Shown here: piece after piece, positions 12,354 to 22,959 of the stretch
Layout: every line of letters starts with the position of its first letter
Numbering within the stretch: position 1 is the stretch's first letter
Source: Vanilla planifolia
Lineage: Eukaryota; Streptophyta; Magnoliopsida; Asparagales; Orchidaceae
Reading direction: 5' to 3'
Length of the DNA: 64,000 nucleotides
Assembly: GCA_023846275.1 (NCBI GenBank)
Contig: JAIUJO010000447.1
Location: 169,764-233,763, forward strand
Made by a program: the position numbers and the translations under genes
Notes under the pieces: model-generated
The model's input: the letters and a program-made list of their open reading frames with translations, nothing else
Told to the model about the DNA's origin: nothing
Databases searched by the model: none

Positions 12354-13540
12354 ATATGGTCTCATAGTATTGGTTTGAAAACCATTATTTGTTAAATAGA
12401 CAAGTCATAGATTTAACATACATCTTGATACTCAATGTTAGCCATGTATAAGTCAATGTGTTTTGTATTAAACCATTTAATTTACCATATTAGTTTGGTG
12501 GAATCTTTTATACATTCTTGCAAAGAAGTCTTAAAGTGATGGGATAAAATTGATTCATAGTAGAACCACAGATAAATTTTGCAATAGCATATGTGTAAAA
12601 TTAACACAAGCATAGAACTATAAGAAATTGGCATAATTCCAATATCAATGATTTTCAAATCATGCATATATATGTAATAAATTTATCCTAAAGATCATAA
12701 GCCATTGCTAGAAAAGCACGTACCATCATATTGGCACAATCAAACTATCGTAGTTTTAAAAAGTGCATAAAATCCCGATAGCCTTTTACGTTTTTGCAAT
12801 ATTACATTATACATAAATAACCAAATTTAAGAATATGTGCAATCTTTAAATAAATTGTATATATGTGAGTCTTAAAGGGATTATACTTGCACAGTTATCA
12901 TGATGGTACATGATGCTACTTTGAAAACATTAGAGTTCTTTTAACAAAGCGTGATGTGTGTTCATCATACTTTACAATATCTTATATTATATTTGTGTGA
13001 TATACTTTACATAACAAAAATAAATGGTAATATAGGCACTTACCACCACTTTGTGAATTTTTAATCATAATAGCATGAACACAACATGACACTACTAACA
13101 ACTTGTTGCTCACTTTGTGAAAATTTTTAAACAATGATAATTCTAAAATAAGGTATAATTAATTAATAAATATAAAAAACATGCCTTTCAATTGAGAATA
13201 AGCTAATATCTTCATTTTCTTATCACTAAAAGTGACAATAAGGGTGCTTTTTGCAACAACTTTGCAAATAAGTAGGATTTTTTTCTCCAAGTAATTCTTT
13301 CTAATCTAAACTTTATTTTGATCATTTCAAACCTTCATATTTCATCTTGGATTATGATATCTTTACTCTCCATTAAAAGCTTTTCTATATGATCTTTGTA
13401 ATGTATAGCATATGTGCTTCATAAATCTTGATAAGTGTTGAAACAAAATTATTAATTGCCTTTGTATTAACTCATTTGTGTTCTGCGTGAGGCTTCTCTA
13501 TGCATGCCACTATTCCCCACGTGGATCTTCTTGCTACACA
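12354..13540 (+). repeat. Copy B of a 1.19-kb tandem duplication
   Basis: Second direct copy, immediately adjacent to copy A. It begins at the 'tatggtctcat' landmark and ends at 'cacgtggatcttcttgc'. Divergence from copy A is substantial, by eye about a quarter of positions plus indels, so the duplication is old. The minus-strand 61-codon frame at 12482-12667 is not conserved in copy A, which argues against coding. Confidence 0.8.
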
Positions 13541-14570
13541 AAGATTTTATCCAATTCTTTCACCATCCACAAAAGAAACCAATTCTAAATATCCTACAAT
13601 CTACTAACAAATCAAATTATTCATGCTAGAATACTAACATAATAATATTAGTCAATTACTTCTAGAACAATAATCTTGGATATAAAAATTATGACTATCA
13701 AATTATGAAATGAAATTACAACTCAAGTTTAACTTGAAGTGAACATAAAATTCAATTTTGAAAGACCAACATAACAAATTGTTATATCATAAAAACCATA
13801 AAAGAGTACAACTTATAATCAAGAATAGAAATAATAACTCAACTATTAATATTTATAAAAGCAAAACAAAAATCGTCCAATTAATGCACTAACTCTGATG
13901 ATTTGAAGTCTTGGTCTGAAATAACTGCTAACTTACTAAACCTTAAAAAATATAAGGTGACAGTGAGCAATCGAGCACAACTACGAAACCTTAACTCATA
14001 CTTTTAAACTAACATGTAGCAATAAAGGTATATATCTACACACACACACGCACGCACGCAAATTTATAGTAAGAAAATACAATACAAAATATTATTTGGT
14101 GTACCTCTATCTATTAGGCCAAGTTGATATAAGAGTTTATGGTGCTAATTAATTTAACATTACTTTAATGGGAAATTAACAATATTTAATGAGTTACAGA
14201 CAGTGGGTTTTCGATAACAAGTGATTGGTAAATAGGTCTATGTTTTGATTGAGTTTTAATTAGTGGTATAAATTATAGATTGAGCTTAGAATTAATGGTA
14301 TGGCCTTAACCTACTTTACATTCTTAATTTAACATCTATGCTACTCAAATAAATTACTTGTCTAAGTTGAACTTTCCTCCCTTAACCTCTTCTTTGCAAG
14401 CTATTCGGCAAACATAACAATCTAACCCCAATTTAAATCAAATATAAAACTACATTCAATGAGGAACAAGACATTATCTCTGAAGAGGAGGAAATTGGAA
14501 AAAGAGCTACTAATTTAGGATGACATTCATTGAGAAATTCCCAAATGGCTTTTTGAGCATTGAAATAATA
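13541..14570. other. AT-rich sequence, no gene recognised
   Basis: Apart from a short CA/CGCA simple repeat at 14039-14060, I see nothing here that can be named. The last 150 bases before 14570 may be the beginning of the DUF4283-type fragment downstream, given acidic codons around 14480-14510. Confidence 0.35.
14039..14060. repeat. CA/CGCA microsatellite
   Basis: About five CA dinucleotides are followed by three GCAC-type steps. It is a short compound simple repeat. Confidence 0.85.
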
Positions 14571-14573
14571 AGT

Positions 14574-15085
14574 AACACTTTTAGCAAAATTGTTCTTTTA
14601 AGTGAAGTTAAAGTTTGATTGTTATATAACAAACATTTCTTGATTATCTTTGACAAAGAGGAGGATTTTCTATTTTGTTGGCCTCATAAGTCGTGTAATG
14701 TGGAAGAAATTCAAATGAGAATGTTCATGATAGTTCCAAATTTTTATCTCAATATTGACGTTTCCATTGATCCAAAAGGAGTCTCATTTGATCACTTACC
14801 TATTCAATTGCTCAACAAGGTGACTCTATACTCTATAACTATGGAAATAAGAAACCTACTTAAGTTGGATGCTACAACTCTAATTCAAACCCATCCAAAT
14901 GGTTGCTAGAGTTTATATTAAAGTAGATTTAGTAAACGACTATAAAAAATGGATCATAATTATTTAAAAAGGAGGTAGTTTAAATGGATTCTAGCAAAAG
15001 ATATAGTATCGCAATCAATCTAACAACCACTCAGAATGTTGCAAGCATGGTCACTCTTCTATTGGATATAGAGATAACATAAGGA
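14574..15085 (+). pseudogene. DUF4283 plus zinc knuckle fragment of a plant LINE-like element
   Basis: The frame 14619-14909 gives FLIIFDKEEDFLFCWPH near its start, then HLPIQLLNKVTLYSI, then LLKLDATTL with a Q-T-H-P end. This order matches DUF4283: F-I-F-E-ED, then W-V-LP-LPL-W, then IG-LGK-LK-D-TL. After a stop, RVYIKVDL at about 14910-14933 fits the family's ARVCVEVDL. Further on, ECCKHGHSSIGY at about 15035-15070 fits the CX2CX4HX4C knuckle (zf-CCHC_4), with the first and last Cys lost. In plants these two domains are found together in ORF1-type proteins of LINE elements and related gene fragments. Stops after codon 96 and before the knuckle show it is dead. I could not find the endonuclease or reverse transcriptase that would follow in a LINE. 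Confidence 0.7.
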
Positions 15086-15953
15086 ACTTATACACAAGAG
15101 GCCTCATGTTTTCAATGTGACCTCCAATTAACTAGAATGGAGGGAAGAATAATAAAGAGAACCTGAGTAGGATACGATGCGTCCGTTAAAAAAACTAATT
15201 AGCTCTCCTTATTATACAATGTTAATAATGACAATTCCTATTGCCTAAGTCCTAATTTGGCTAACAACTTCAATATTCTTGATGTGTCAAATGAAGCATC
15301 AAACAATAGGATGAACATAGATAATGATAAACTTAATTTGATAAAAAATGAGAGAAAACACAAGATATGAAATGATTGTTGCATTTAAGAAAGGCTCCAA
15401 GAACGAAAAATAGCAATCCTACACACCTTACTTGGCAACATTTTACTAATGTCATCAAATAATCCTTAACCTTAAAAATAAAATTAAAATAAACAATGAC
15501 TTGCACAAGAGGGAAATAAATTCTTGGTCAATACTACTTGATCAAAAATGATTTTACCCCAATCATACTAGAGATCCAAAAGAAGCATAAAGAGTGGTTT
15601 TGATAATTATACATGTTTGAATGGGAAACATACAAACTAAAAAATCTTAACATTTTTATATCAAACAAGCATAATTGTTTAATACCTTAGTTTGGAACAT
15701 AAAAGTGTTCATGAAAATGAGATCAATCTCTCACCTCAAGAATTTAATTATTTCTCTTACTAGAAAATACATTATAGGAATTAAAGTTGCCCCACCTATC
15801 CATGTCCTTTGTATTCAAACATTTTGTTGGAAATTCTTCCTTTAAGATATAGGTTTTTTAGAAAGGAAGCATTAATTGTCAAAGATTATATGACGATGAA
15901 CAATTCATTCATCAACTCAATGGCAAGTTTAGCTACCATCTATTCATGTACTA
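15086..15953 (+). other. unassigned sequence between the DUF4283 fragment and the copia element
   Basis: This may be the continuation of the LINE-like element, which would be interrupted by the copia insertion at 15958/24865. An 89-codon + frame starts at 15809 and runs into the LTR. It has no motif I recognise and is not treated as a gene. Confidence 0.35.
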
Positions 15954-15958
15954 TATAT
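15954..15958 (+). repeat. Left target-site duplication of the copia element
   Basis: TATAT precedes the terminal TG of the 5' LTR. The five bases after the 3' LTR are TACAT, so four of five match. This fits the 5-bp staggered cut of copia integrases plus one later substitution. Confidence 0.7.
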
Positions 15959-17809
15959 TGTTACACCCTTATATTTGATGAGTCAAGCATAAATATTTAT
16001 GTCTCATACCAGATTACTTTAAGTGAAATTGTTAATATTCAATTAAGTCAAGCCATAAACTTTAAATGTCTAAAATAGTGGTCTTTATAACTCTTGGAGT
16101 CATCGCATGGTTCAAGAAAATTGAAGACATACACTAAAAGTTTTATAGTTAAATTTCTCTTTATTTTTCTTGAATTTAATATATCCAAATTTTGAGATGA
16201 TGTGGCACACTAGTGGTATTAATATTTGAAAATATTTTAAGTTTAATAATTGTTGAACTTTTATTTTTGGGCCAAGCATTATTGATGAAAAGTATAGACA
16301 TTGATATTTTATTTTTTAAAATAATTTAAGAACTATTTTTCATGAATTTCTATTCATAGTCAATTTGCACACTTGTAATACTATCATAATATAAAATTAT
16401 TTGGATACACTTATATTCAAAATTTTGGCACAAAAATTGTCGCAAAACACTATAAAACCACTTTAGTCTCGAGATTTAAAAATAAAAAAGTTGTTTGATA
16501 GAACCTAAGGGGCGAGCGAAGCCCGAAGCCTCAGGAAGAGGCTTTAGGGAAAGCTGAATGGAACAACACAAAATCAGCCCATAATGATTGTTGAACGGAA
16601 CAGCGTCAAATCAACTCACAATGATAGCTAAACGGAACAGTGGAATTCAAGTCAACCAGGACCAAGTTATGAAATCTTGGTCGAGGAAGGGGGGAGCCAA
16701 CCCCAAAATTCTTGACAGTTATACGAACTAAAATCCTTGTAAAGAACAATTGCAACCCAGTTTTGGTAATGGGACTAAATTCCCATCCAATACTTAATGA
16801 AAGTGGAAAGGCAGGCACGATCCGACGACTAAGTTAATCAATGTGAAATACTGTAAGTAAATAGTAGAATGACAAGCAAGAGAATCGAACCTGAGCAGAT
16901 CTATGTAAAGATGTGTAACCACTACGGTAAATGTTTTAAGTCACATAATTTCTGGACATATTGTAATAATACTAGCAGGACAACAACGTGCGATCCAATG
17001 GCCTAGATCAAGGCTGCCTAGATCCAACGGTCAGGATTAATCATGAACAGTAAAATTGAAATTCAATTAGAAACGTCCATTTTAGGATCCAAATCGAACG
17101 GTGACTGCTTTGTGTTCATTACCCAAATGACTATTTCATTTTAGAGCCATTGGAAGTGGATTTAATGCTAAAATTTGAGCTCTATAAATAAGGAAGGATG
17201 AAGAAATCCAATAGGTTATCATTGCTAAGTTCTCAAAACTTTCAAATCACAATTTCGAGCAATTTCAAGTATATATGGTGTTTCTAAATTCACAAAGTGG
17301 AAGTTGCAAGAAGGAACCCAAAATTGAAGGTTTTTTGCTACAACATTTTTCAATTTTGATTCCTCCCTCTTTTCAATTTTTGTGTGTGCCTCATACTTCT
17401 TTAAATTGTTTTAAGTTTATACTTTGTTGCCAATTTTGTTTTCTTTAGGGTAAGAGCATCCCAATAATTGTGCAAAAGCCTGGGTTTGAGTTGAGCCGAA
17501 AAAAACACAAGTAGGTTCTAGATTAGCCATAGGTAAAATCCCAAGTGGGTTTGAGGTGAGTCGTACGAAAATCCTTGTTTGTGATATGGTGAGTTTTAGT
17601 GGCTTTTTCCCAGCACCAATTCGGGGTAGATGTAGGCTGGATTTTGAGTCGAACCACCTTAAAATCTTTTGTGTACTATTTTACTTCTCCTTGTTCTTTC
17701 TAAGAAGATTTAAGTGTTAATTTAAACAAAAAATTGACATAAAATCTCAAAACTTTATTTACCATAGTTCACCCCCCTTGTGGGTTTACTTTAAGCACAA
17801 AGAACTTTA
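15959..17809 (+). repeat. 5' LTR of the copia element
   Basis: It starts TGTTACA and ends in TTTA, where the 3' LTR has TTCA. The limits come from alignment with the 3' LTR and the adjacent primer-binding site. It contains a TATA box at 17183-17190. It is 54 bases shorter than the 3' LTR, mainly because a 64-base segment present at 23477-23540 is missing after base 16477. LTRs hold the promoter and RNA end signals. Confidence 0.92.
17183..17190 (+). promoter_or_regulatory. TATA box in the 5' LTR
   Basis: TATAAATA sits within a GAGCTC-TATAAATA-GGAAGG context that is conserved almost exactly in the 3' LTR at 24221-24228. Conservation between two otherwise diverged LTRs, and the position mid-LTR, fit the RNA polymerase II promoter of the element. 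Transcription would begin about 30 bases downstream. Confidence 0.75.
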
Positions 17810-17811
17810 AT

Positions 17812-17823
17812 TGGTATTAGAGA
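17812..17823 (+). other. Primer-binding site
   Basis: TGGTATTAGAGA lies two bases after the 5' LTR. Ten of twelve bases match TGGTATCAGAGC, the site by which plant LTR elements pair with the 3' end of initiator methionine tRNA to start minus-strand DNA. Confidence 0.85.
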
Positions 17824-17929
17824 GAGGAATCCCAAATTACGTGAGTAACATCATGTGGGAGACTTTCTTGTGCTAAGAGAAGGCTTTCTTACATTTGTTT
17901 ATGGTTTTGAGATTTTTTAATGGCTTCCT

Positions 17930-19520
17930 CTTTTGTGAATATAAGTGCAACCTTGTGTGAAGGTTTTTCTTCAAATCAACATTCCTTATTTAAAGGAGAA
18001 TTTTACTTTTATTAGATAACTCATTTTAGAAGTTTTATTCAATTTACTGATTTAAAATTGTGAAAAATTATGACTAAGTCTTGTGTACTTCCTAGAAATT
18101 CTTCTACTAATAATGTCATACCTTTTAGTGAGCATAATGTTGAGCATAATAAATTGGCTCAGTTGAATGTTAAGCCTTCAACTATCTTCATTGTGGAATT
18201 TCTTTTAGTGAATTCACACAAATTAAAAATTTGCATATGACATTTGACATTTAAAAAAAACTTAAAATAACTTATGAAGGCACCTCACAAGTGAAAGAGA
18301 CAAAGATCAACATCCTCACCCATGACTATGAGCTTTTTAAAATGAATCCCAATAAGAGTATTAAATGTATGTTTTTAAGATTTAATGACATTACAAATGC
18401 CTTGGTCAATCTTGGGAGGGCATTCTCAAATGTTGACCTAGTAAGGAAAATTTTGAGAATCCTTCCAAAGGAATAAGATCCCTTTACAATGGCTGTTAGA
18501 GCAGCTAAAGATGTCAATAAACTTTTATTGGATGAACTCGTTGAGGAACTTCTCAATGCCAAAATAGAGATGACAAGGAAACTTAAAGAAGAGGCTTCTA
18601 TAAGCAAGCTAAAGCATGAAAGGAAAAAGGAAGAATTCATGGCCTTCAAAGCCAACAAATATGATTTGGATTCCACTTCCACCTCTTCCATAGATTTGGA
18701 GGATGAGGTAAGTTTTTATGTTAAATTTTTAGCAAAATATTTGGCATAAAATATTCTTAATAGGAAATGGAAGAAGAAGAGCAACAACGAGAAAAAGAGG
18801 TAAGCAACTTGCTTTGGTGTGGTCAAACTGATCATCTTAACCTGGAATATTCAAGGACAAGCATATGAAGGAGGAAAAGAAGAAGAAGAAGAAGAGCAGC
18901 TTAAAGAAAAAGAAGGCTTTCCAAGCTACATGGAGTGCTTCAGAAGACTCGAATGTTTCTAGCTCAAGTAGAGGAGAACAAGGGATGATTTGTTTTATGG
19001 CAAATGAAGCATCTTCAATATCTTCAAGTGAAGAAGATGAAGAAGAAATTAAGGTAAGCTCTTGGACATGAGATATTTTAAAAAATAATTATATTGAAGT
19101 TATGAATGTATTGACTTCTTTAATTAGTGCTCATAAAAAATTAAAAAGGTCTTACAAACAAAAAGTTGAATTACTTGATTTTGTTATGACAGAAGATGAA
19201 AAGAAAAGGATAGAAAATCAACATATATGTGTTGAAAAGGCTTCCCTCATCATTGAGAATACTTCATTAAAGCATGATATTTTTGTTTTGAAAGAAAAAA
19301 ATACAACTTTTTGAGCATGCTAGAACAAGAAATACTTCACATACTTCTTATGCTTCACATGCTTATTATTCTTCACATGTCTTCAATTTTTAGAAACTTA
19401 AATACATAAACATGCCTAGGCCATCAAATATTGTTTGTTGTTATTGTTGTAATCCTAGACATACTATGAAAGATTACTTTTTTAGAAAAAATAAGTATGC
19501 ACAAAAACAAAATTTTAGAT
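17930..19520 (+). pseudogene. copia gag, broken
   Basis: The start is set at 17930, where MASSFVNISATLCEGFSS resembles the usual MASS... opening of these Gag proteins. A UBN2-type gag domain survives at 18276-18590: KETKINILTHDYELFKM, LVRKILRILPK, an in-frame stop at 18474, then AVRAAKDVNKLLLDELVEEL. An acidic and lysine-rich coiled segment follows to 18749. In another frame, 18865-19071 is strongly basic and then Ser/Glu-rich. The zinc knuckle at 19436-19477 reads C-CY-C-CNPR-H-TMKD-Y, with the last Cys changed to Tyr. Gag forms the particle that packages element RNA. At least one frameshift and several stops are present, so no full product can be made. Confidence 0.88.
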
Positions 19521-19739
19521 AGATTGTTAAGAATGAGAACATGCAAGCTTTACTTAGTGCTCAACCCAATCTTACTCGGGTTTTTAAGAGTAAAACTTAG
19601 AAGACTAGAAGACAATATCTCCAAAATAATTGGAGACATTCTAGGATAGGTCTAAGATATTTAAAAAAACCAAAATTGATGATTTAATTTAGTGGTATGG
19701 CTCTAATTTAGATTTTACACCTTATATAATCAAAACGAA

Positions 19740-20790
19740 GAAGAAAATCAAAATCCACATCTTGGGTATTCGAAAGTAGATGTTTAAGACACATGACTGG
19801 AGACAAAAGTAAGTTCAAATCATTGAGATCAAGGGCGAATCAGAAGGAGACTCCAGGAGAAAACATAAAGAAAAGAATCATTGGAATTAGAGATGCAGGT
19901 ACACCAAACTTTACCCTTTTAAATGTATTTTTTGTAGATGGTTTAGAATTTAATTTAATTAGTATTAATCAACTTCGTGACAATCTCTTTGATGTTATTT
20001 TTGATACAAAATTCAACAAAACCATGAATGATAATCTTGAATTACTTGTAGGAAAAAGAAAAATGTGATACCTATGTAATTAGTTTTTAATAATTAGAAG
20101 CTAGTGATTTAGAAAGCCTAGTGACCCAATCTAATGAGGATTTGCTACGACATAGAAGATCAGGCCATGTAGGATGTCCACCTTGGAGAAGATTACAAAG
20201 TTAGATGTATTTAAAGGCCTTCCCAAACCAAGTAAATCAAGTTGGGAGTTGTGTGAATCTTGTAAAAAAAGTAAACAAGTCAAATCCTCTTTCAAATCTC
20301 AAAATGAATTAACAGCTAGTAGACCTTTAGAAAAAATTTATTTAGATCTTTTTGGTCCAATACAACCTTTGAGTTTAGGAGAAAAAATAATATGAATTTG
20401 TTATAGTTGATGATTTTCTTAGGTATACTTGGATGATTTTTCTTAAACATAAATATGAAATATTTAAGAATTTTGAAGACTTAATTAGAGAGTTAGAAAG
20501 ACAACATAGTCTAAAAATAATTTGTATACAAAGTGATAATAGGAGTGAGTTTAACATGAATATTTTATTGAGTTTTTTAAAGAAAAAGGAATCAAACACC
20601 AATTCACATGCCCTTATACACCACAATAAAATGATATTATATAAAGGAAGAATAGAACATTAGTTGAGATGGGTAGAACCATGTTAGTCGAATATAGCTT
20701 ATCCAAATATTTTTGGGCTAAAGCTTTTAGCACAGTATGTTACATTATAAATAGGGTTAATTTGAGACCAAAGTTGAAGAAAACCCTTTA
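19740..20790 (+). pseudogene. copia protease and integrase, broken
   Basis: The protease begins near 19760 with WVFESRCLRHMTGDKSKF. The family has W-LDSGCSRHMTGD, so the catalytic Asp (codon 19772-19774) is now Glu and the DSG triad reads ESR. The domain runs to FVDGLEFNLISINQLRDN near 19930-19990. The GAG-pre-integrase region at 20115-20300 reads LLRHRRSGHVG-type sequence, then KGLPKPSKSSWELCESCKKSK. Integrase keeps the first acidic residue in IYLDLFGPIQ (about 20337-20366) and the second in IQSDNRSEF (about 20526-20552). The PQQNGVVER segment with the catalytic Glu is degraded near 20600-20660, where a frameshift falls. Remaining integrase continues past 20700. Protease cleaves the polyprotein and integrase inserts the cDNA. 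Confidence 0.88.
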
Positions 20791-21214
20791 TTAATTTCTT
20801 AGGAAAAAAAATCAAACCTTAGTTATTTTAATGTTTTTTGTTGTAAGTGCACTATTATTAAGAATGAGAGAGAATCTTTAGGGAAGTTTGTTGAGAAAGC
20901 AAGTGTAGGAACCTTTTTAGGGCATTCATCAATTATAAAAGCATATAGAGTCTTTAATATAGAATCTTATAAGGTAGAGGAAACAATATATATTGTGTTT
21001 GATGAGACTATCCAACTATTAATAAGAATCATTTAGAAGATGAAATAAAATTAATAAAGAACTTAGATTTGACTAAGAATGAAGAAAAAATAGAAAATCT
21101 AGAAGTAAAAAAAGAGAAAGAAAATAATTTACTAAGAGGATGGAAATTTACAACCTCATATCCAAAGGAGTTGATCATAGGAGATGTGAACCAAGGAGTG
21201 AGTACGAGAGCCTA

Positions 21215-22760
21215 AATTAGAGATATAGATCACAGTGTCTATGCATTACTTTTTGAACCCAGTTCTATAGAAGAAGCCCTTAGGGATGATTATTGGGTTC
21301 AAGCCATGGATGAAGAGTTAGACCAATTTGAAAGAAATCATGTTTGGGAGGTAGTACCAACACCTAGTGGTCAATAAGTCATTGGTACTAGATGGGTCTA
21401 TAAAAATAAATTAGATGAAAATTGATTAATAATTAAGAATAAAGCTAGGCTTGTTGCTAAGGGATATAGACAAATAGATGGTATTGAGTTTGAGGATTCC
21501 TTTGCACCTATAGTTAGGTTAGAAGTACTTAGATTACTTCTAGCATAGTCATGTTATAAGAATTTTAGATTGTTTCAAATTGATATAAAAAGTGCTTTCT
21601 TAAATAGAATAATAGAAGAGGATGTCTTTGTAGAACAACCCCCAGGTTTTGAGGATCATGTACATGATAATTATGTCTACAAGCTTAAGAAAGCTCGTTA
21701 TGCCCTTAAGCAAGCTCCATGTGCATCGTACCATAGGTTAAGTAATTATCTAGTAGAAAGTGGCTTTGGAAAGGGTAAATCAGATAATAAATTATTTCTA
21801 AAGTCATTAGGAGATGATTTATTAATTATTCAGATTTATGTTCGTGATATTATTTTTGATAGTACAAAAGAAGAAATGTGTAGAGAATTTAGAAATCTTA
21901 TGACTAAGGAATTTGAAATGAGCATGATGGAAGAGCTAATGTTTTTCTTAAGATTGCAAATAAGACAACTAAAAGATGGTATTTTTATTTCTCAAACAAA
22001 TTATTTGAAAGAAATTACTAAACAATATCCCTATGAAAATATGAAACTTAGGAAAGTTCCCAATGAACCAATCTATTCACTTAGACCTAGATGAACAAGA
22101 AAAAAACCATAGACCATAAACTTTATAGAAGACTTATAGGATCTTTATTATACTTTATAGCTAGTAGGCCTAACATTCTATTTAGTGTTGGATTATATGC
22201 TAGGTTCCAATCAAACCCAAAGGAAAGTCACTTGAAAGCTGTTAAAGTAATCTTCAAATATTTGAAGGGAACAATGACTCTAGGATTATGGTATCCTAGA
22301 AATGACCTTTCTTATGAACTCATTGGCTATACAGATTAAGATTTTGGAGGATCTAGAGTGGATAAGAAGAGCACATCAGGGACATAGCAATTCTTAGGAC
22401 GTTGTCTTGTTTTAAGGTCAAGCAAGAAACAAAAATGTGTAGCCTTGTCAACAGCCGAAGCTGAATATCTTGCAGCTGGAAGTTGTGTTGCTCAAGTAAT
22501 ATGGTTAAGACAACAACTTTAAGACTATGGTTTAGAAGTCACACAATACCTATTAGGATTGATAACACTAATGCATTACTATTAGCCAAGAATCAAGTTC
22601 ATCATTCTAGGACTAAGCACATAGATGTTAGATATCACTTTATTAGAGACCACGTGGCCAAAGGATTAGTATAATTAGAGTATGTTACCAATAAGCTTGA
22701 ATTGGCAGACATTTTTACTAAATCCTTACCATCCGAGTAATTTCAATCAATGAGAGAATA
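21215..22760 (+). pseudogene. copia reverse transcriptase and RNase H, broken
   Basis: Reverse transcriptase (RVT_2 family) starts near 21215. The block GTRWVYKNKL lies near 21389, then [10 protein letters not shown] near 21446, QIDIKSAFLNR near 21576 and VFVEQPPGFED near 21627. The active-site motif YVDD reads YVRD (Arg codon 21843-21845), so a catalytic Asp is lost. The long open frame 21570-22094 covers fingers to thumb. RNase H follows: SRPNILFSVGLYARF near 22163, then STAEAEYLAAG near 22449-22481, then HHSRTKHIDVRYHFIRDHVA near 22600-22660. The end reads as LADIFTKSLPS in another frame. Together these enzymes copy element RNA into DNA. At least two frame changes and several stops are present. 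Confidence 0.9.
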
Positions 22761-22948
22761 AATAGGAATTTTAGACATTACTTAGGGTTCACTGCCTTTT
22801 GATGGTGTCAAAGGGGAGAATAGTTAGGAGTTAGGGGAGCATCAAGATAGGGGGAGCATGTTAATTCTTAATTTCCTTCTTAAAAATTTATTTCTATTTT
22901 CTTTGTCACACTTTTGTATTTAAAATATTAATGTCTTGTCATTATCAA

Positions 22949-22959
22949 AAAGGGGAGAT
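22949..22959 (+). other. Polypurine tract
   Basis: AAAGGGGAGAT ends directly before the TG of the 3' LTR. It is the standard copia primer site for plus-strand DNA synthesis. Confidence 0.88.

Noticed and set aside
18326-18691. 121-codon frame on the minus strand
   Set aside because: It lies opposite the copia gag UBN2 region, whose + strand translation matches the family. The minus frame is a shadow.
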